Part shown: positions 19,862 to 28,295 of the stretch, in pieces
Position numbering within the stretch: the first letter of the stretch is position 1
Layout of the letters: the number at the start of each line of letters is the position of its first letter
DNA from: Poriferisodalis sp965262965
Lineage (GTDB): Bacteria > Actinomycetota > Acidimicrobiia > Acidimicrobiales > Poriferisodalaceae
Length of the DNA: 64,000 bases
Reading direction: 5' to 3'
Assembly: GCF_965262965.1 (NCBI RefSeq)
Contig: NZ_OZ253573.1
Location: forward strand, 1,488,001 to 1,552,000
Notes under the pieces: generated by a model
Told to the model about the DNA's origin: nothing
Seen by the model: only the letters and a program-made list of their open reading frames with translations
The model's database searches: none
Program-made: the position numbers and the translations under genes

Positions 19862-20320
19862 ATGAGCACGTTGTGGACCCCCTCAGGCGAGCACGAGGTT
19901 CCCCGGGATGATCCCAACGCCGCGGCGGCTGCGCCGAGCGACCCACCGGAGGCCTACGACGGCGGTCTCGAGGTCGATCCCGAGACTGGAATTCCGATCG
20001 ACCCGCGCACCGGCGAGCCGTTCGATCCTGGCGAGCTGGCCGAGATGGAGGCACAGATGCGGGAGGCGCAGGAGCAGCTGACCTCAGTGCCCGCAGCCGA
20101 GATCGTGCAGAACCACATGATGGGGCTGTTCGAGTTGGCGGCACTGCACCTGCGACGCGAACCGCCAGATCTGGCCGAGGCTCGCTTGCCGATTGACGCC
20201 TTGGGACTGCTCGTGGAGAACCTGGCCGATCAGCTGCCCGCAGGCGAGACGCTCATGGGTGCGCTGCAGCAAATCCGGATGGCCTACGTCGAGATTCACA
20301 AGCAACAAGCCCAGGCCTGA
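19862..20320 (+). CDS. DUF1844 family protein
   Basis: A 152-residue cytoplasmic protein. The first 60 residues are Pro/Asp/Glu-rich and look disordered (DPETGIPIDPRTGEPFDPGE). The C-terminal 80 residues match the DUF1844 pattern (NHMMGLFELAALHLRREPPDL, then a helical IDALGLLVENLADQLP). The function is unknown; in actinobacteria this small gene is usually next to infC, as here, divergently oriented. The start ATG 19862 has gcggaggttgctg upstream, a good ribosome-binding site. Confidence 0.75.
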   Translation: MSTLWTPSGEHEVPRDDPNAAAAAPSDPPEAYDGGLEVDPETGIPIDPRTGEPFDPGELAEMEAQMREAQEQLTSVPAAEIVQNHMMGLFELAALHLRREPPDLAEARLPIDALGLLVENLADQLPAGETLMGALQQIRMAYVEIHKQQAQA

Positions 20321-20400
20321 ACAGCAGGCCGCGACCGCGGAACGTCACCACGGAAAAAATCAGGCCGCACGGCGCAGTGCCCCGGGTACCGTTTCGGCCC

Positions 20401-21276
20401 GTGCTCAAGCTTGTGCTTCCGAAGGGGTCGCTTGAACAGGCGACCATGCAATTGTTCTCCGATGCCGACCTGGCCGTGCGGCGTAGTTCAGCCGTGGACT
20501 ATCGCGCCACGATCGACGATCCGCGTATCGACGATGTGCGCATCCTGCGGCCCCAGGAGATCCCCTCGTACGTGGCCGACGAACTGTTCGACCTCGGCAT
20601 CGCGGGGCGGGACTGGATCGAGGAGACCAGAAGCGATGTCATCTCGCTGGGCGAGCTGCGCTACTCGAAGGCCACTTCGCGGCCGGTCCGGATCGTTGTC
20701 GCCGTTCCGGACGACAGCGGCTACGACTCGCTGGACGACCTCCCCGACGGGGTGCGAGTGTCGAGCGAGTATCCCGAGCTCACCCGCCGCCACTTCGCCG
20801 AACGAGGCGTCTCGGCGGACGTGCGGCTGAGCTATGGCGCTACAGAGGCCAAGGCTCCCGACATCGTCGATGCTGTCGTGGATCTGACTGAGACCGGACG
20901 CGCACTACGCGCTGCGGGCTTGCGGATCATCGACGAGATCCTCACGAGCTACACCGAGATCTTTACCAACCGTGCCGCCTACGACGACCCGGCCAAGCGC
21001 CGTGCCATGACCCAGATCAAGACCCTCCTCGACGGAGTCCTCGACGCCCGGGGCAAAGTGCTGGTCAAGCTGAACGTGGCCCGCGAGCACCTCGACGCGG
21101 TCGTTGACGTACTGCCGTCGATGAAGGCCCCGACGGTCAACGAATTGTGGGGCGGCGACGCCTACGCAGTCGAGACGGTTGCTCCCAAGAACGAGATCAA
21201 CGTGCTCATTCCCGAACTCATCGAGCGGGGCGCAACCGACATCGTCGAGATGCCGATCTCCAAGATCGTCCCCTGA
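20401..21276 (+). CDS. hisG: ATP phosphoribosyltransferase, long form
   Basis: This enzyme catalyses the first step of histidine biosynthesis, condensing ATP and PRPP. GTG 20401 gives 291 residues starting MLKLVLPKGSLEQATMQLF. The catalytic domain has DLGIAGRDWIEE and the PRPP loop DIVDAVVDLTETGRALRAAGL. The C-terminal 75 or so residues form the ferredoxin-like regulatory domain typical of long-form HisG (VAPKNEINVLIPELIERGATDIVEMPISKI), which binds histidine for feedback inhibition. An upstream ATG at 20377 is possible but adds eight residues that do not fit the family. No other his gene is in the window. Confidence 0.95.
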   Translation: MLKLVLPKGSLEQATMQLFSDADLAVRRSSAVDYRATIDDPRIDDVRILRPQEIPSYVADELFDLGIAGRDWIEETRSDVISLGELRYSKATSRPVRIVVAVPDDSGYDSLDDLPDGVRVSSEYPELTRRHFAERGVSADVRLSYGATEAKAPDIVDAVVDLTETGRALRAAGLRIIDEILTSYTEIFTNRAAYDDPAKRRAMTQIKTLLDGVLDARGKVLVKLNVAREHLDAVVDVLPSMKAPTVNELWGGDAYAVETVAPKNEINVLIPELIERGATDIVEMPISKIVP

Positions 21277-21318
21277 GCCCTCGTCGCTGAACGGGCTGGC
21301 ACGCCCGAGCCACGCGGG

Positions 21319-22851
21319 CTATTCGCGTTGGCGGCCGTAGATGACGTCGAAGCTGGTTGATCCGGTTCGTTGGAGGTGGCTGGCGGTGTCGTGGAGTTCG
21401 CCGTGGCAGCGGTAGCACAGCAGGGCGAGGTTTTCGATGTCGGTGCGGCCGCGCGCGGGGGCCTTCCAGGGCACGATGTGGTGTCCTTCGCACCATGCGG
21501 GTGCGGCGCGGCACAGCGCGCAGCCTCGGTCGCGTGCGACCAGGGCTTGCCATTGGGCGTCGGTGATGGTGCGGACTTTGCGGCCGTGCCATAGGGGCTG
21601 GCCGTTTCCGTCGAAGATGAGGCCGAAGATGTCTACGCCGCAGGCGAGGCGTTCGAGCACTCGGGCGGGGACCGGGCCGGTGCCGGGGATTTCGCAGTCG
21701 GCCCATTCCTGGCCGAGCACGGCGCGGGCGCCCGTACTCCGGCGAGGTCGATGTCGGCGGGCAGCCCAGCAAGGTGCTCGCCGGCGAGGGGCGGCAGCGG
21801 CTCAGGGCGCGGCGTGCCCCATTGCTGGGCGGAGAACTCTTCGTCGCGGTGGTCGACCTCGGTGTACCAGCGCAGCGCGGCGCGGCGCTCGTCGGTGCCG
21901 ATCAGCGCTGCGAGCGCATCGGCGCGGCATTGGGTGTAGGTGCGCGGCTCGGGCGCGTCGGGGCGCTTGTCGGCCCGGTCGGCGTCGGCGAAGCGCTGTG
22001 CAATGTCGTCAATGATCACTTTGAACGCCGTTCCGGTGGCGGGATCCATCAGCGCGGTTGCCTTGGTGAGGCCCTCGGCGGTCTGGCTGATCCGCAGGCT
22101 GCGCAACGCCCGCTGACGGCGGAATTCCTCTGCGGGCGTGAGCCCGGCACGCAGCCCGCGCACCCAGTCATTGGCTGCACGGCGAGTGCACTCCACGTTC
22201 GTCGAGGACGCAACCTCCAACAGCCGCGACGCATCATTCACCGCACCCGCGCCGGCCAGACCTGCTGCACTTGCGAGCACGTCTGCGTGTTCGGCAGTGA
22301 TGTGGCCCTCGCTCAGTGCCGACCCGACATTGGGTATCTCAGCCAGCACCGCCGCGCGCTCAGCCGACCGGGGCGCACATGGCCCGGTAACCCCGCCGAG
22401 CACCCAGCGCCGCCGCGCGCTCAGCCGACCGCTTGGCTGCGGCCCCCGAACAGCCCGACACTCGCCGCAGCACCACAGCCGACCCGTCGCCGAAATCGTC
22501 GAGCCGGTCGATCTCGGCTGCGAACCGCGCCTCGCACGCATCCAAAGCCGACCGCACGCCGACCATCTCGCGCAAACCCGCCTCGAGGTCATCACGCGAC
22601 AGACCCAACGCCACCGCCGAACGAATCAACACAGCGACTTCGCCCAACAGCTCTGCCGGGCCCAAACAAGCGCCCGCTGCATCCAGATCGGCCGGGGTGG
22701 CGAACGGCATGACACCAGGCCGAACAACCCGCTCGGCACTACCTAGTAGCTGCGACCCATCGGACTGATGCAAACCGCGGTCCCGAACCTCATCCATCAC
22801 CAACACCCCCCTTCCCTGAACTGCCGCAAGCGTATCACGCGATGCGAACAA
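21319..22851 (-). pseudogene. DUF222/HNH endonuclease (13E12 repeat family), two frameshifts
   Basis: The pieces of one DUF222-HNH protein lie in three reading frames. The N-terminal piece (22851 to about 22410) contains DRLDDFGDGSAVVLRRVSG and KRSAERAAA. The middle piece (about 22370 to 21720) contains AEIPNVGSALSEGHITAEHAD and FKVIIDDIAQRFADADRA. The C-terminal piece (about 21720 to 21319) has the HNH nuclease motif CEGHHIVPWKAPARG with CALC and LLCYRCHGELH. The first break lies within a 22-bp direct repeat (22349-22370 and 22410-22431) offset by 61 bp, which shifts the frame by one. The second is a one-base change near 21728. This family is common in actinobacteria, often in many copies. 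It is probably inactive. Confidence 0.8.
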
Positions 22852-22988
22852 ATGTATGTATTTGTCCGTCTTTCTTCTCTGTCTTGTCTACTGAGGGGGT
22901 GCGACAGGTTTGGCGCAGAGCCGACAAACGGCATCAACGACTCAAGCCGTCACGACATCCGCATCGGCATTCCTATAAGGATTCAGGG

Positions 22989-24272
22989 CTAGTCCGCGAG
23001 CGGGGGCGCCTCTTCGAGATCCACTTCGCCCTGGTCATCGTCCATGAGGTGCCCCATGCGCATCTTCTTGGTGCGCAGATAGGCCTGATTGTGAGGATTC
23101 GCAGGCGACGAGGTGGGTACCCGCTCGACGATCTCGAGTCCGTATCCCGACAGGCCGCCGATCTTGTTCGGGTTGTTGGTCATCAGGCGCATCTTGTGCA
23201 CGCCGAGCTCGACCAAGATCTGTGCGCCGATGCCGTATTCGCGGCTGTCGATGGGCAAGCCGAGCTCGAGATTGGCGTCGACAGTGTCGCGACCACGGTC
23301 CTGCAGCGAGTACGCAGCGATCTTGTGGCCGATGCCGATGCCGCGGCCTTCATGACCGCGCAGGTACACCAGCACACCGGCTCCCGCGTCGGCAATGGCT
23401 TCCAGAGCGCCATGAAGCTGTGCGCCGCAGTCACAGCGCATCGAGGCCAGGATGTCGCCGGTCAGGCACTCACTGTGGACACGCACCAGCACGGGCTCTG
23501 AACCCATCACACTTCCGTAGGTCAACGCCAGATGCTCGGTGTCGTCGAAGTCGCGGAACACGTGTCCCTTGAACTCGCCGTAGATCGTGGGAATGCGTGC
23601 CTCGGCCACCGGGTCGACCAGCCGCTCGTTGGCGCGCCGGTAGCGGATCAGGTCGGCGATCGAGATGAGCACCAAACCGTGCTCTTCGCAGAACTCGGCC
23701 AGGTCACCGAGGCGGGACATCGTGCCGTCGTCGTTGACGACCTCGCACAGCACGCCGGCGGGCTGGCAGCCAGCCAGCCGAGCCAAGTCCACCGCGGCCT
23801 CGGTGTGCCCGGCACGCTTGAGCACGCCGCCGGGCCGGTAGCGAAGCGGCAGGACATGTCCCGGTCGATTGAAGTCGTGCGGATCGCTCTTCGGGCTGGC
23901 AAGCATGTTCAGCGTCAGCGCGCGATCGGCCGCAGAGATTCCTGTCGAAGTGCCTTCGGCCGCATCGACCGTGATCGTGTACGCAGTGCGCATGGACTCG
24001 GTGTTGACCGTGACCATCAGCGGCAACGCCAGCTCGTCGAGGCGCTCGCCCAGCAACGGGGCGCAGATGACGCCTGAGGTGTAGCGCACGAAGAACGCCA
24101 TCGCCTCCGGGGTGGCGTACTCGGCCGCCATGATGAGATCACCCTCGTTCTCGCGATCCTCGTCGTCGACGACGACCACGATCTCGCCCCGCCCAATCGC
24201 TGCGATTGCATCAGGAATGGGTGCGAGCGGCGATGACTCCGTGGGGTCTGCGGTGGCAACGGTCTCGGTCAT
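22989..24272 (-). CDS. ribBA: Bifunctional 3,4-dihydroxy-2-butanone-4-phosphate synthase / GTP cyclohydrolase II
   Basis: The 427-residue fusion feeds both branches of riboflavin synthesis. Residues about 15-215 are DHBP synthase: VVVVDDEDRENEGDLIMAAE is the acidic loop, and RAGHTEAAVDLARLAG the catalytic His/Glu region. Residues about 220-420 are GTP cyclohydrolase II: CLTGDILASMRCDCGAQL supplies the three zinc cysteines, GHEGRGIGIGHK the GTP-binding loop, and NNPNKIGGLSGYGLEIVERV the C-terminal part. It is last in mogA-ribD-ribE-ribBA, 10 bp after ribE. I looked for an FMN riboswitch upstream of the operon and saw none. Confidence 0.96.
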   Translation of the reverse strand: MTETVATADPTESSPLAPIPDAIAAIGRGEIVVVVDDEDRENEGDLIMAAEYATPEAMAFFVRYTSGVICAPLLGERLDELALPLMVTVNTESMRTAYTITVDAAEGTSTGISAADRALTLNMLASPKSDPHDFNRPGHVLPLRYRPGGVLKRAGHTEAAVDLARLAGCQPAGVLCEVVNDDGTMSRLGDLAEFCEEHGLVLISIADLIRYRRANERLVDPVAEARIPTIYGEFKGHVFRDFDDTEHLALTYGSVMGSEPVLVRVHSECLTGDILASMRCDCGAQLHGALEAIADAGAGVLVYLRGHEGRGIGIGHKIAAYSLQDRGRDTVDANLELGLPIDSREYGIGAQILVELGVHKMRLMTNNPNKIGGLSGYGLEIVERVPTSSPANPHNQAYLRTKKMRMGHLMDDDQGEVDLEEAPPLAD

Positions 24273-24282
24273 GGCCGTCTCA

Positions 24283-24879
24283 TTATGGTGTCGGCGGGCT
24301 CAGATTGGTGAGTCGCTCCACGTAACGGGCGAGGACATCAGCCTCGAAGTTCACGGGATCGCCCAGCCGCGCCGTACCCATCGTGGTCATTGCCATGGTG
24401 TGAGGAATGAGCGCCACGGAGAATTCGCAACCGCCGCCGTCGTCATCTGTGATGTCGAAGCACGTGAGGCTGACGCCGTTGAGCGTCACCGAGCCTTTCT
24501 CGACGAGGTAGCGGCGCAATCCGCCCTCCGGGCCGACAGCCACTCGCAGATCCAGGCCTGGCCGCACGACCGTGGCGACGCCGTCGACATGGCCCTGCAC
24601 AATGTGGCCGCCCAGTCGGTCGGCATAGCGCATCGCCCGCTCGAAATTCACCGGATCGCCGACCGATAAGGATCCGAGCGCCGTCCGCTGTGCCGTCTCG
24701 GCAGTGACATCGGCCTCCCACCAGCCGTCACCGATGTCCACCACCGTCAGGCAACAGCCGTTGACCGCTATGGAGTCATCGACGGAGCTGTCCGTGAGTA
24801 CCAATTCCGCATTGAATCGGAAGCGCTCGCCAACGCTGGCTGCGAAGCTGCCGAGCTCTTCGACAATCCCTGTGAACAT
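24283..24879 (-). CDS. ribE: Riboflavin synthase
   Basis: A 198-residue protein starting MFTGIVEELGSF, with two homologous lumazine-binding barrels. Each repeats the same pattern: SIAVNGCCLTVVD in the first and GSVTLNGVSLTCFDI in the second. It dismutates two molecules of 6,7-dimethyl-8-ribityllumazine to riboflavin. It is 11 bp downstream of ribD. The gene for lumazine synthase (ribH) is not in the window. Confidence 0.95.
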   Translation of the reverse strand: MFTGIVEELGSFAASVGERFRFNAELVLTDSSVDDSIAVNGCCLTVVDIGDGWWEADVTAETAQRTALGSLSVGDPVNFERAMRYADRLGGHIVQGHVDGVATVVRPGLDLRVAVGPEGGLRRYLVEKGSVTLNGVSLTCFDITDDDGGGCEFSVALIPHTMAMTTMGTARLGDPVNFEADVLARYVERLTNLSPPTP

Positions 24880-24890
24880 CGCGTGTCTCC

Positions 24891-26015
24891 TCAGCCCTGC
24901 ATGCCTCGGCTGGGCATCAGCGTGACACGCAGATCCGGTCCCACGCGGCGGACGTCGGTGAGGTCGCCGCGCCAGGCGTCTGCGATGGTGGACATGCCAG
25001 GCCCGGCCAGCATCGGCAACCCGTCATCGCCGCCAGCAAGCGCCGGCGCGAGATACACGACGTACTCGTCGACCAGCCCCGATCGGTGAAAGTCGCCGGC
25101 GACGTGCGCGCCGCCTTCCACCAGCAGCTCGACGACGCCTTCGGCGGCCAGATTCTCCAGCACCTGCGGAAGCGGACCGCTCATCTCGGTGCAGGGATGC
25201 ACCGCTGAACCAGCCGGCGTCGATCCGAGCACGAAGCGGCGCGGGTCAGTCCCCGGCGCGTCGCGGACGGTCAGTGCCGGGTTGTCGGCGCGAACCGTCC
25301 CCGCACCGACCAGAACCGAATCGCAGCGTGCCCGCAGGGCGTGGGCGTCGGCTCGTGCCTGGGGCGACGTGATCCACTGCGAGGTTCCGTCAGGCGCGCC
25401 GATGCGGCCGTCAAGCGTGGCCGCGAGCTTCAGCACAACCCACGGCCGACCAGTGCGCCGCTGGTGCAGGTAGGGCTGAAGCGAGGCCTCGACCGTCCCA
25501 GCAGCCACGCCTATGTCCACCTCAATGCCCGCGGCGCGCAGCGATTCGATGCCGTGGCCGCACACCTTCGGATCGGGATCAGCCACGCCGATGCAGACGC
25601 GGGTGACTCCGACGTCAATGATCGCTTCGACGCACGGCGGCGTTCGTCCGGTGTGCGAACACGGTTCCAGCGTCGTGTACAGCGTGGCCCCGGCAGGGTC
25701 CGAGCCTGCCGCACGCGCCGCACGGAGCGCCACGATCTCAGCGTGCCGTCCCGGAGGCGGTTCGGTCGCTCCGCCGAACGCTTCGCCGCTCACTGTGGTG
25801 AGCACAGCGCCCACCCACGGGTTCGGGGCCGTCGTGCCCCGCACCGACTCGCCGAGGCGTACGGCTTCAGCCATCTTCGACGCGTCATCGGGATCGTTGG
25901 AGGAGGCACTGCTGACAGCTTGCTTGTGCACCTTCCGCGAGAGGCCCGATCTCGCGTCGGCGGACGCGGTACTCACGTTCGTCCGCTCGAACTTGCGACG
26001 GCGACGGCGCGGCAT
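24891..26015 (-). CDS. ribD: Bifunctional pyrimidine deaminase / 5-amino-6-(5-phosphoribosylamino)uracil reductase
   Basis: The N-terminal deaminase domain has the zinc site GRHAEIVALRAA and LEPCSHTGRTPPC. The C-terminal reductase domain starts VVLKLAATLDGRIGAPDG and continues with QWITSPQARADAHALRA and LLVEGGAHVAGDF. The start is ATG 26015, whose A is the last base of the mogA stop (tgatg), giving 374 residues. The first 65 residues (MPRRRRRKFERT onward) are a basic, low-complexity extension in front of the deaminase. Coupled translation with mogA is likely. Confidence 0.93.
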   Translation of the reverse strand: MPRRRRRKFERTNVSTASADARSGLSRKVHKQAVSSASSNDPDDASKMAEAVRLGESVRGTTAPNPWVGAVLTTVSGEAFGGATEPPPGRHAEIVALRAARAAGSDPAGATLYTTLEPCSHTGRTPPCVEAIIDVGVTRVCIGVADPDPKVCGHGIESLRAAGIEVDIGVAAGTVEASLQPYLHQRRTGRPWVVLKLAATLDGRIGAPDGTSQWITSPQARADAHALRARCDSVLVGAGTVRADNPALTVRDAPGTDPRRFVLGSTPAGSAVHPCTEMSGPLPQVLENLAAEGVVELLVEGGAHVAGDFHRSGLVDEYVVYLAPALAGGDDGLPMLAGPGMSTIADAWRGDLTDVRRVGPDLRVTLMPSRGMQG

Positions 26016-26512
26016 CAGTGCAAGCGCTCTCCCGCCAGCAATGCCAGCGCATGCGGCACCACATCGGCCACCGCTTCGAAGCACTCCACACAACCCTTCG
26101 TGGATCCGGGTGTGTTCAGCACAATCGCCTGGCCCCGAATGCCCGCTATGCCACGCGAGAGCCGGCCCAGCGGGTTGACCAGGCGCATCGCTTCAGCAAG
26201 GCCAGGCGCTTCTCGCTCGATCGCTGCCCGGGTGCCTTCGGGCGTCAGATCGCGCTCGGTGAAGCCAGTGCCGCCAGTAGAGACGATGAGCCCCGCGAAG
26301 CCGTCTGCCATCGCCACGAGAGCGTCCGCCACGGTCTCGACCCCATCGGCTACCACGCGACGTTCGACAACCTCGTAGCCCGCGGAACTCATCGCATCGT
26401 CGAGGGCTTCGCCACTGCGGTCCTCACGCGTGCCAGCGATGACGCCGTCAGAGACCGTCAGCACCTTCGCCGCAAACGACCTCGCAGTCGACGAGTCGTG
26501 CAACTCGGCCAT
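26015..26512 (-). CDS. mogA: MogA/MoaB-family molybdopterin adenylyltransferase
   Basis: A 165-residue protein of the MogA/MoaB family, which adenylates molybdopterin before molybdenum insertion. Visible features are VLTVSDGVIAGTREDRSG, IVSTGGTGFTERDLTPEGT (the GGTG and TPEGT motifs) and a C-terminal TPGSTKGCVECF in the position of the LPGSxxG loop. It is first in the rib operon and overlaps ribD by one base, an arrangement common in actinobacteria. The 82-bp gap to the divergent amidohydrolase gene must contain the operon promoter. Confidence 0.88.
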   Translation of the reverse strand: MAELHDSSTARSFAAKVLTVSDGVIAGTREDRSGEALDDAMSSAGYEVVERRVVADGVETVADALVAMADGFAGLIVSTGGTGFTERDLTPEGTRAAIEREAPGLAEAMRLVNPLGRLSRGIAGIRGQAIVLNTPGSTKGCVECFEAVADVVPHALALLAGERLH

Positions 26513-26594
26513 CGCCGCAGACTACCGACGGCCCCTGACCGGGCCTCCACGCGACACACCGGTGCGTCGCGCACCGTCTCACTAGTGTTTGGCG

Positions 26595-27752
26595 ATGACC
26601 TACGCGCGCCATCGGACGTACCTCGATGCCGACAGCCACCTGATGGAATTGCCGGATTTTCTGACAGCGCATGCGGATCCCGGCATTCGTGACCGCCTCC
26701 CCCAAATCGATTTCTCAAACGGGGGGCGCCTCACGGAGGACCTGGAGGTCGCCGCGCTGACCGGCGCGCATCCGCCCGAGACGGTCGCGGAGCTGACCGC
26801 GCTCGGAGACGACCTGATTGCAGGGCCGAAGGGCTACCAAGCGCTGGGGGCCTTCAACGCCGGAGAACGCACGACTGCGCTCGACATGCTCGGCTTCGCC
26901 CGGCAGTTCGTGTTCGCCACCTTCAGTGTCGGCGTGGCGTTCAACCCCCAAAGCGACCTCGACGTGCGGTACGGGGCGGCACGGGCGCACAACCGCGGCA
27001 TGGCCGAGTTCTGCGCCGACGACGACCGGCTGATCGGCGTGGCACTGTTGCCGCTGGACGATCCGCGGATGGCGCTGGCCGAGATGGAGCACGCGCTCGA
27101 GCTAGGGCTGGGCGCAATGTGGATCCCCCACCGTCCCGCCGGCGGTGCCTCGCCCGGACACAACGACCTCGACCCGGTGTGGGCGCGAATGGCCGAAGCC
27201 GGGGTGCCGTTCGTACTGCACGTCGGCGGTGAGCCGCTGCAGATCAAGCCCGCGTGGATGGATACTGGCCGTCCGGTTCCGACCGACTGGCTCGGAGGAG
27301 GCGAGAACGTCCGCGGCAAGGACATGGTCGCCCTGCATCACGCAGCGGAGACGTTCGTCGGCGTGATGGTGCTCGACGGCGTACTGGCGCGACACCCCAG
27401 CTTGCGTGGCGGCGTCATCGAACTTGGCGCCGGCTGGGTGCCGCAGATGCTGCGCAGGCTGGACCAGACCGTCGAGATCTGGAAGCGGTCCGAGCCCGAC
27501 CTCGCCGCATTGGGCGAAGCGCCGTCGGCCCAGATCACTCGGCAGATGGCGTTCACGCCGTACCCGTTCGAGGACGTCGGCGCGATGATCCGAGAGTCGA
27601 ACGAGAACCTGTACCTGTTCTCGAGCGACTACCCCCACATCGAGGGCGGCCGAAATCCGCTGGGGCGCTTCAACTCGTCCCTCGAAGGCTTCGACGACGA
27701 GGTGCTCGACCGCTTCTTTTGCGACAACATGGCCGATCTGCTCGAGGCCTAG
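26595..27752 (+). CDS. Amidohydrolase 2 family protein (TIM-barrel metal hydrolase)
   Basis: A 385-residue protein of the amidohydrolase_2 group (COG2159-like). The N-terminal metal site reads YLDADSHLMELPD. The mid-barrel His is in VPFVLHVGGEP and HHAAETFVGVMVLDGVLARHP, and the C-terminal metal-binding Asp is in LYLFSSDYPHIEGGRNP. Relatives include decarboxylases and hydrolases of aromatic or lactone substrates; this one cannot be assigned a substrate. ATG 26595 was chosen over the TTG six bases upstream. It is followed by a CopD-like gene on the same strand and lies in a run of catabolic genes. Confidence 0.82.
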   Translation: MTYARHRTYLDADSHLMELPDFLTAHADPGIRDRLPQIDFSNGGRLTEDLEVAALTGAHPPETVAELTALGDDLIAGPKGYQALGAFNAGERTTALDMLGFARQFVFATFSVGVAFNPQSDLDVRYGAARAHNRGMAEFCADDDRLIGVALLPLDDPRMALAEMEHALELGLGAMWIPHRPAGGASPGHNDLDPVWARMAEAGVPFVLHVGGEPLQIKPAWMDTGRPVPTDWLGGGENVRGKDMVALHHAAETFVGVMVLDGVLARHPSLRGGVIELGAGWVPQMLRRLDQTVEIWKRSEPDLAALGEAPSAQITRQMAFTPYPFEDVGAMIRESNENLYLFSSDYPHIEGGRNPLGRFNSSLEGFDDEVLDRFFCDNMADLLEA

Positions 27753-27841
27753 ATCCTGACGCCGCGGACAGTCCCGGCTCTGGTAAGCCGGAGACATACT
27801 CGAGCGGCTATTTCCGCCTTTTCTGAACACCGAGGTCACCT

Positions 27842-28258
27842 GTGAACGAACTCCGCGAAGTCACCTTCAATCTGGACGCCGTGCGCACCGCGCTGCACGT
27901 GCTCGCTGTGACCGTCTGGGTTGGCGGGCAGATCGTCGTCGGTGCCGTGGTGCCCGTCGTGGGCCGCGCGTATCCAGGCTCGGGCAAGGTTGCAGCCAAG
28001 GCGTTCTCGCGAGTGGCATGGCCTGCGTTCGCCATTGCAGTTGTGACGGGGCTGTGGTCGATGCTCAGCATTCCAGGCGAAGAGACCAGTTCTGGCTGGT
28101 CGATGCTGCTCAACATCAAGATGGTGCTGGTGCTCGTGTCGGGCATCTTCGCGCTGGTGCACCAGAACGCCGGCGACAACGCTGCCAAGCGAGGCATCAC
28201 CGCAGGCCTCGCTCTGCTGTGCTCCCTGACGGCGCTGCTGTTCGGCGTGATGCTCTAG
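27842..28258 (+). CDS. CopD-like integral membrane protein
   Basis: A 138-residue protein with four predicted membrane spans. It starts at GTG 27842, and the motif LHVLAVTVWVGGQIVVGAVV resembles the heme/copper-ligand helix of the CopD family (His with a WxGG turn). FALVHQNAGDN and AGLALLCSLTALLFGVML form the later spans. CopD relatives carry copper or heme across or within the membrane; short single-module forms like this one have no settled role. It lies 89 bp after the amidohydrolase. Confidence 0.65.
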   Translation: MNELREVTFNLDAVRTALHVLAVTVWVGGQIVVGAVVPVVGRAYPGSGKVAAKAFSRVAWPAFAIAVVTGLWSMLSIPGEETSSGWSMLLNIKMVLVLVSGIFALVHQNAGDNAAKRGITAGLALLCSLTALLFGVML

Positions 28259-28276
28259 CGCTCGATCTGGCTGTTC

Positions 28277-28291
28277 GGCCGCGCCGCGGCC
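28277..28291. terminator. Possible bidirectional hairpin between convergent genes
   Basis: ggccgc-gcc-gcggcc forms a six-base-pair stem with a three-base loop, placed between the convergent CopD-like and CoA-transferase genes. It lacks a T-tract, so intrinsic termination is only suggested by its position. Confidence 0.35.
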
Positions 28292-28295
28292 GCCA

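Noticed and set aside
19629..20144. Long upstream extension of the infC frame
   Set aside because: It overlaps the divergent DUF1844 gene and contains no IF-3 sequence; it is an open frame by base composition only.
26513..26594. FMN riboswitch in front of the rib operon
   Set aside because: The short divergent gap does not contain the conserved junction elements I would expect.
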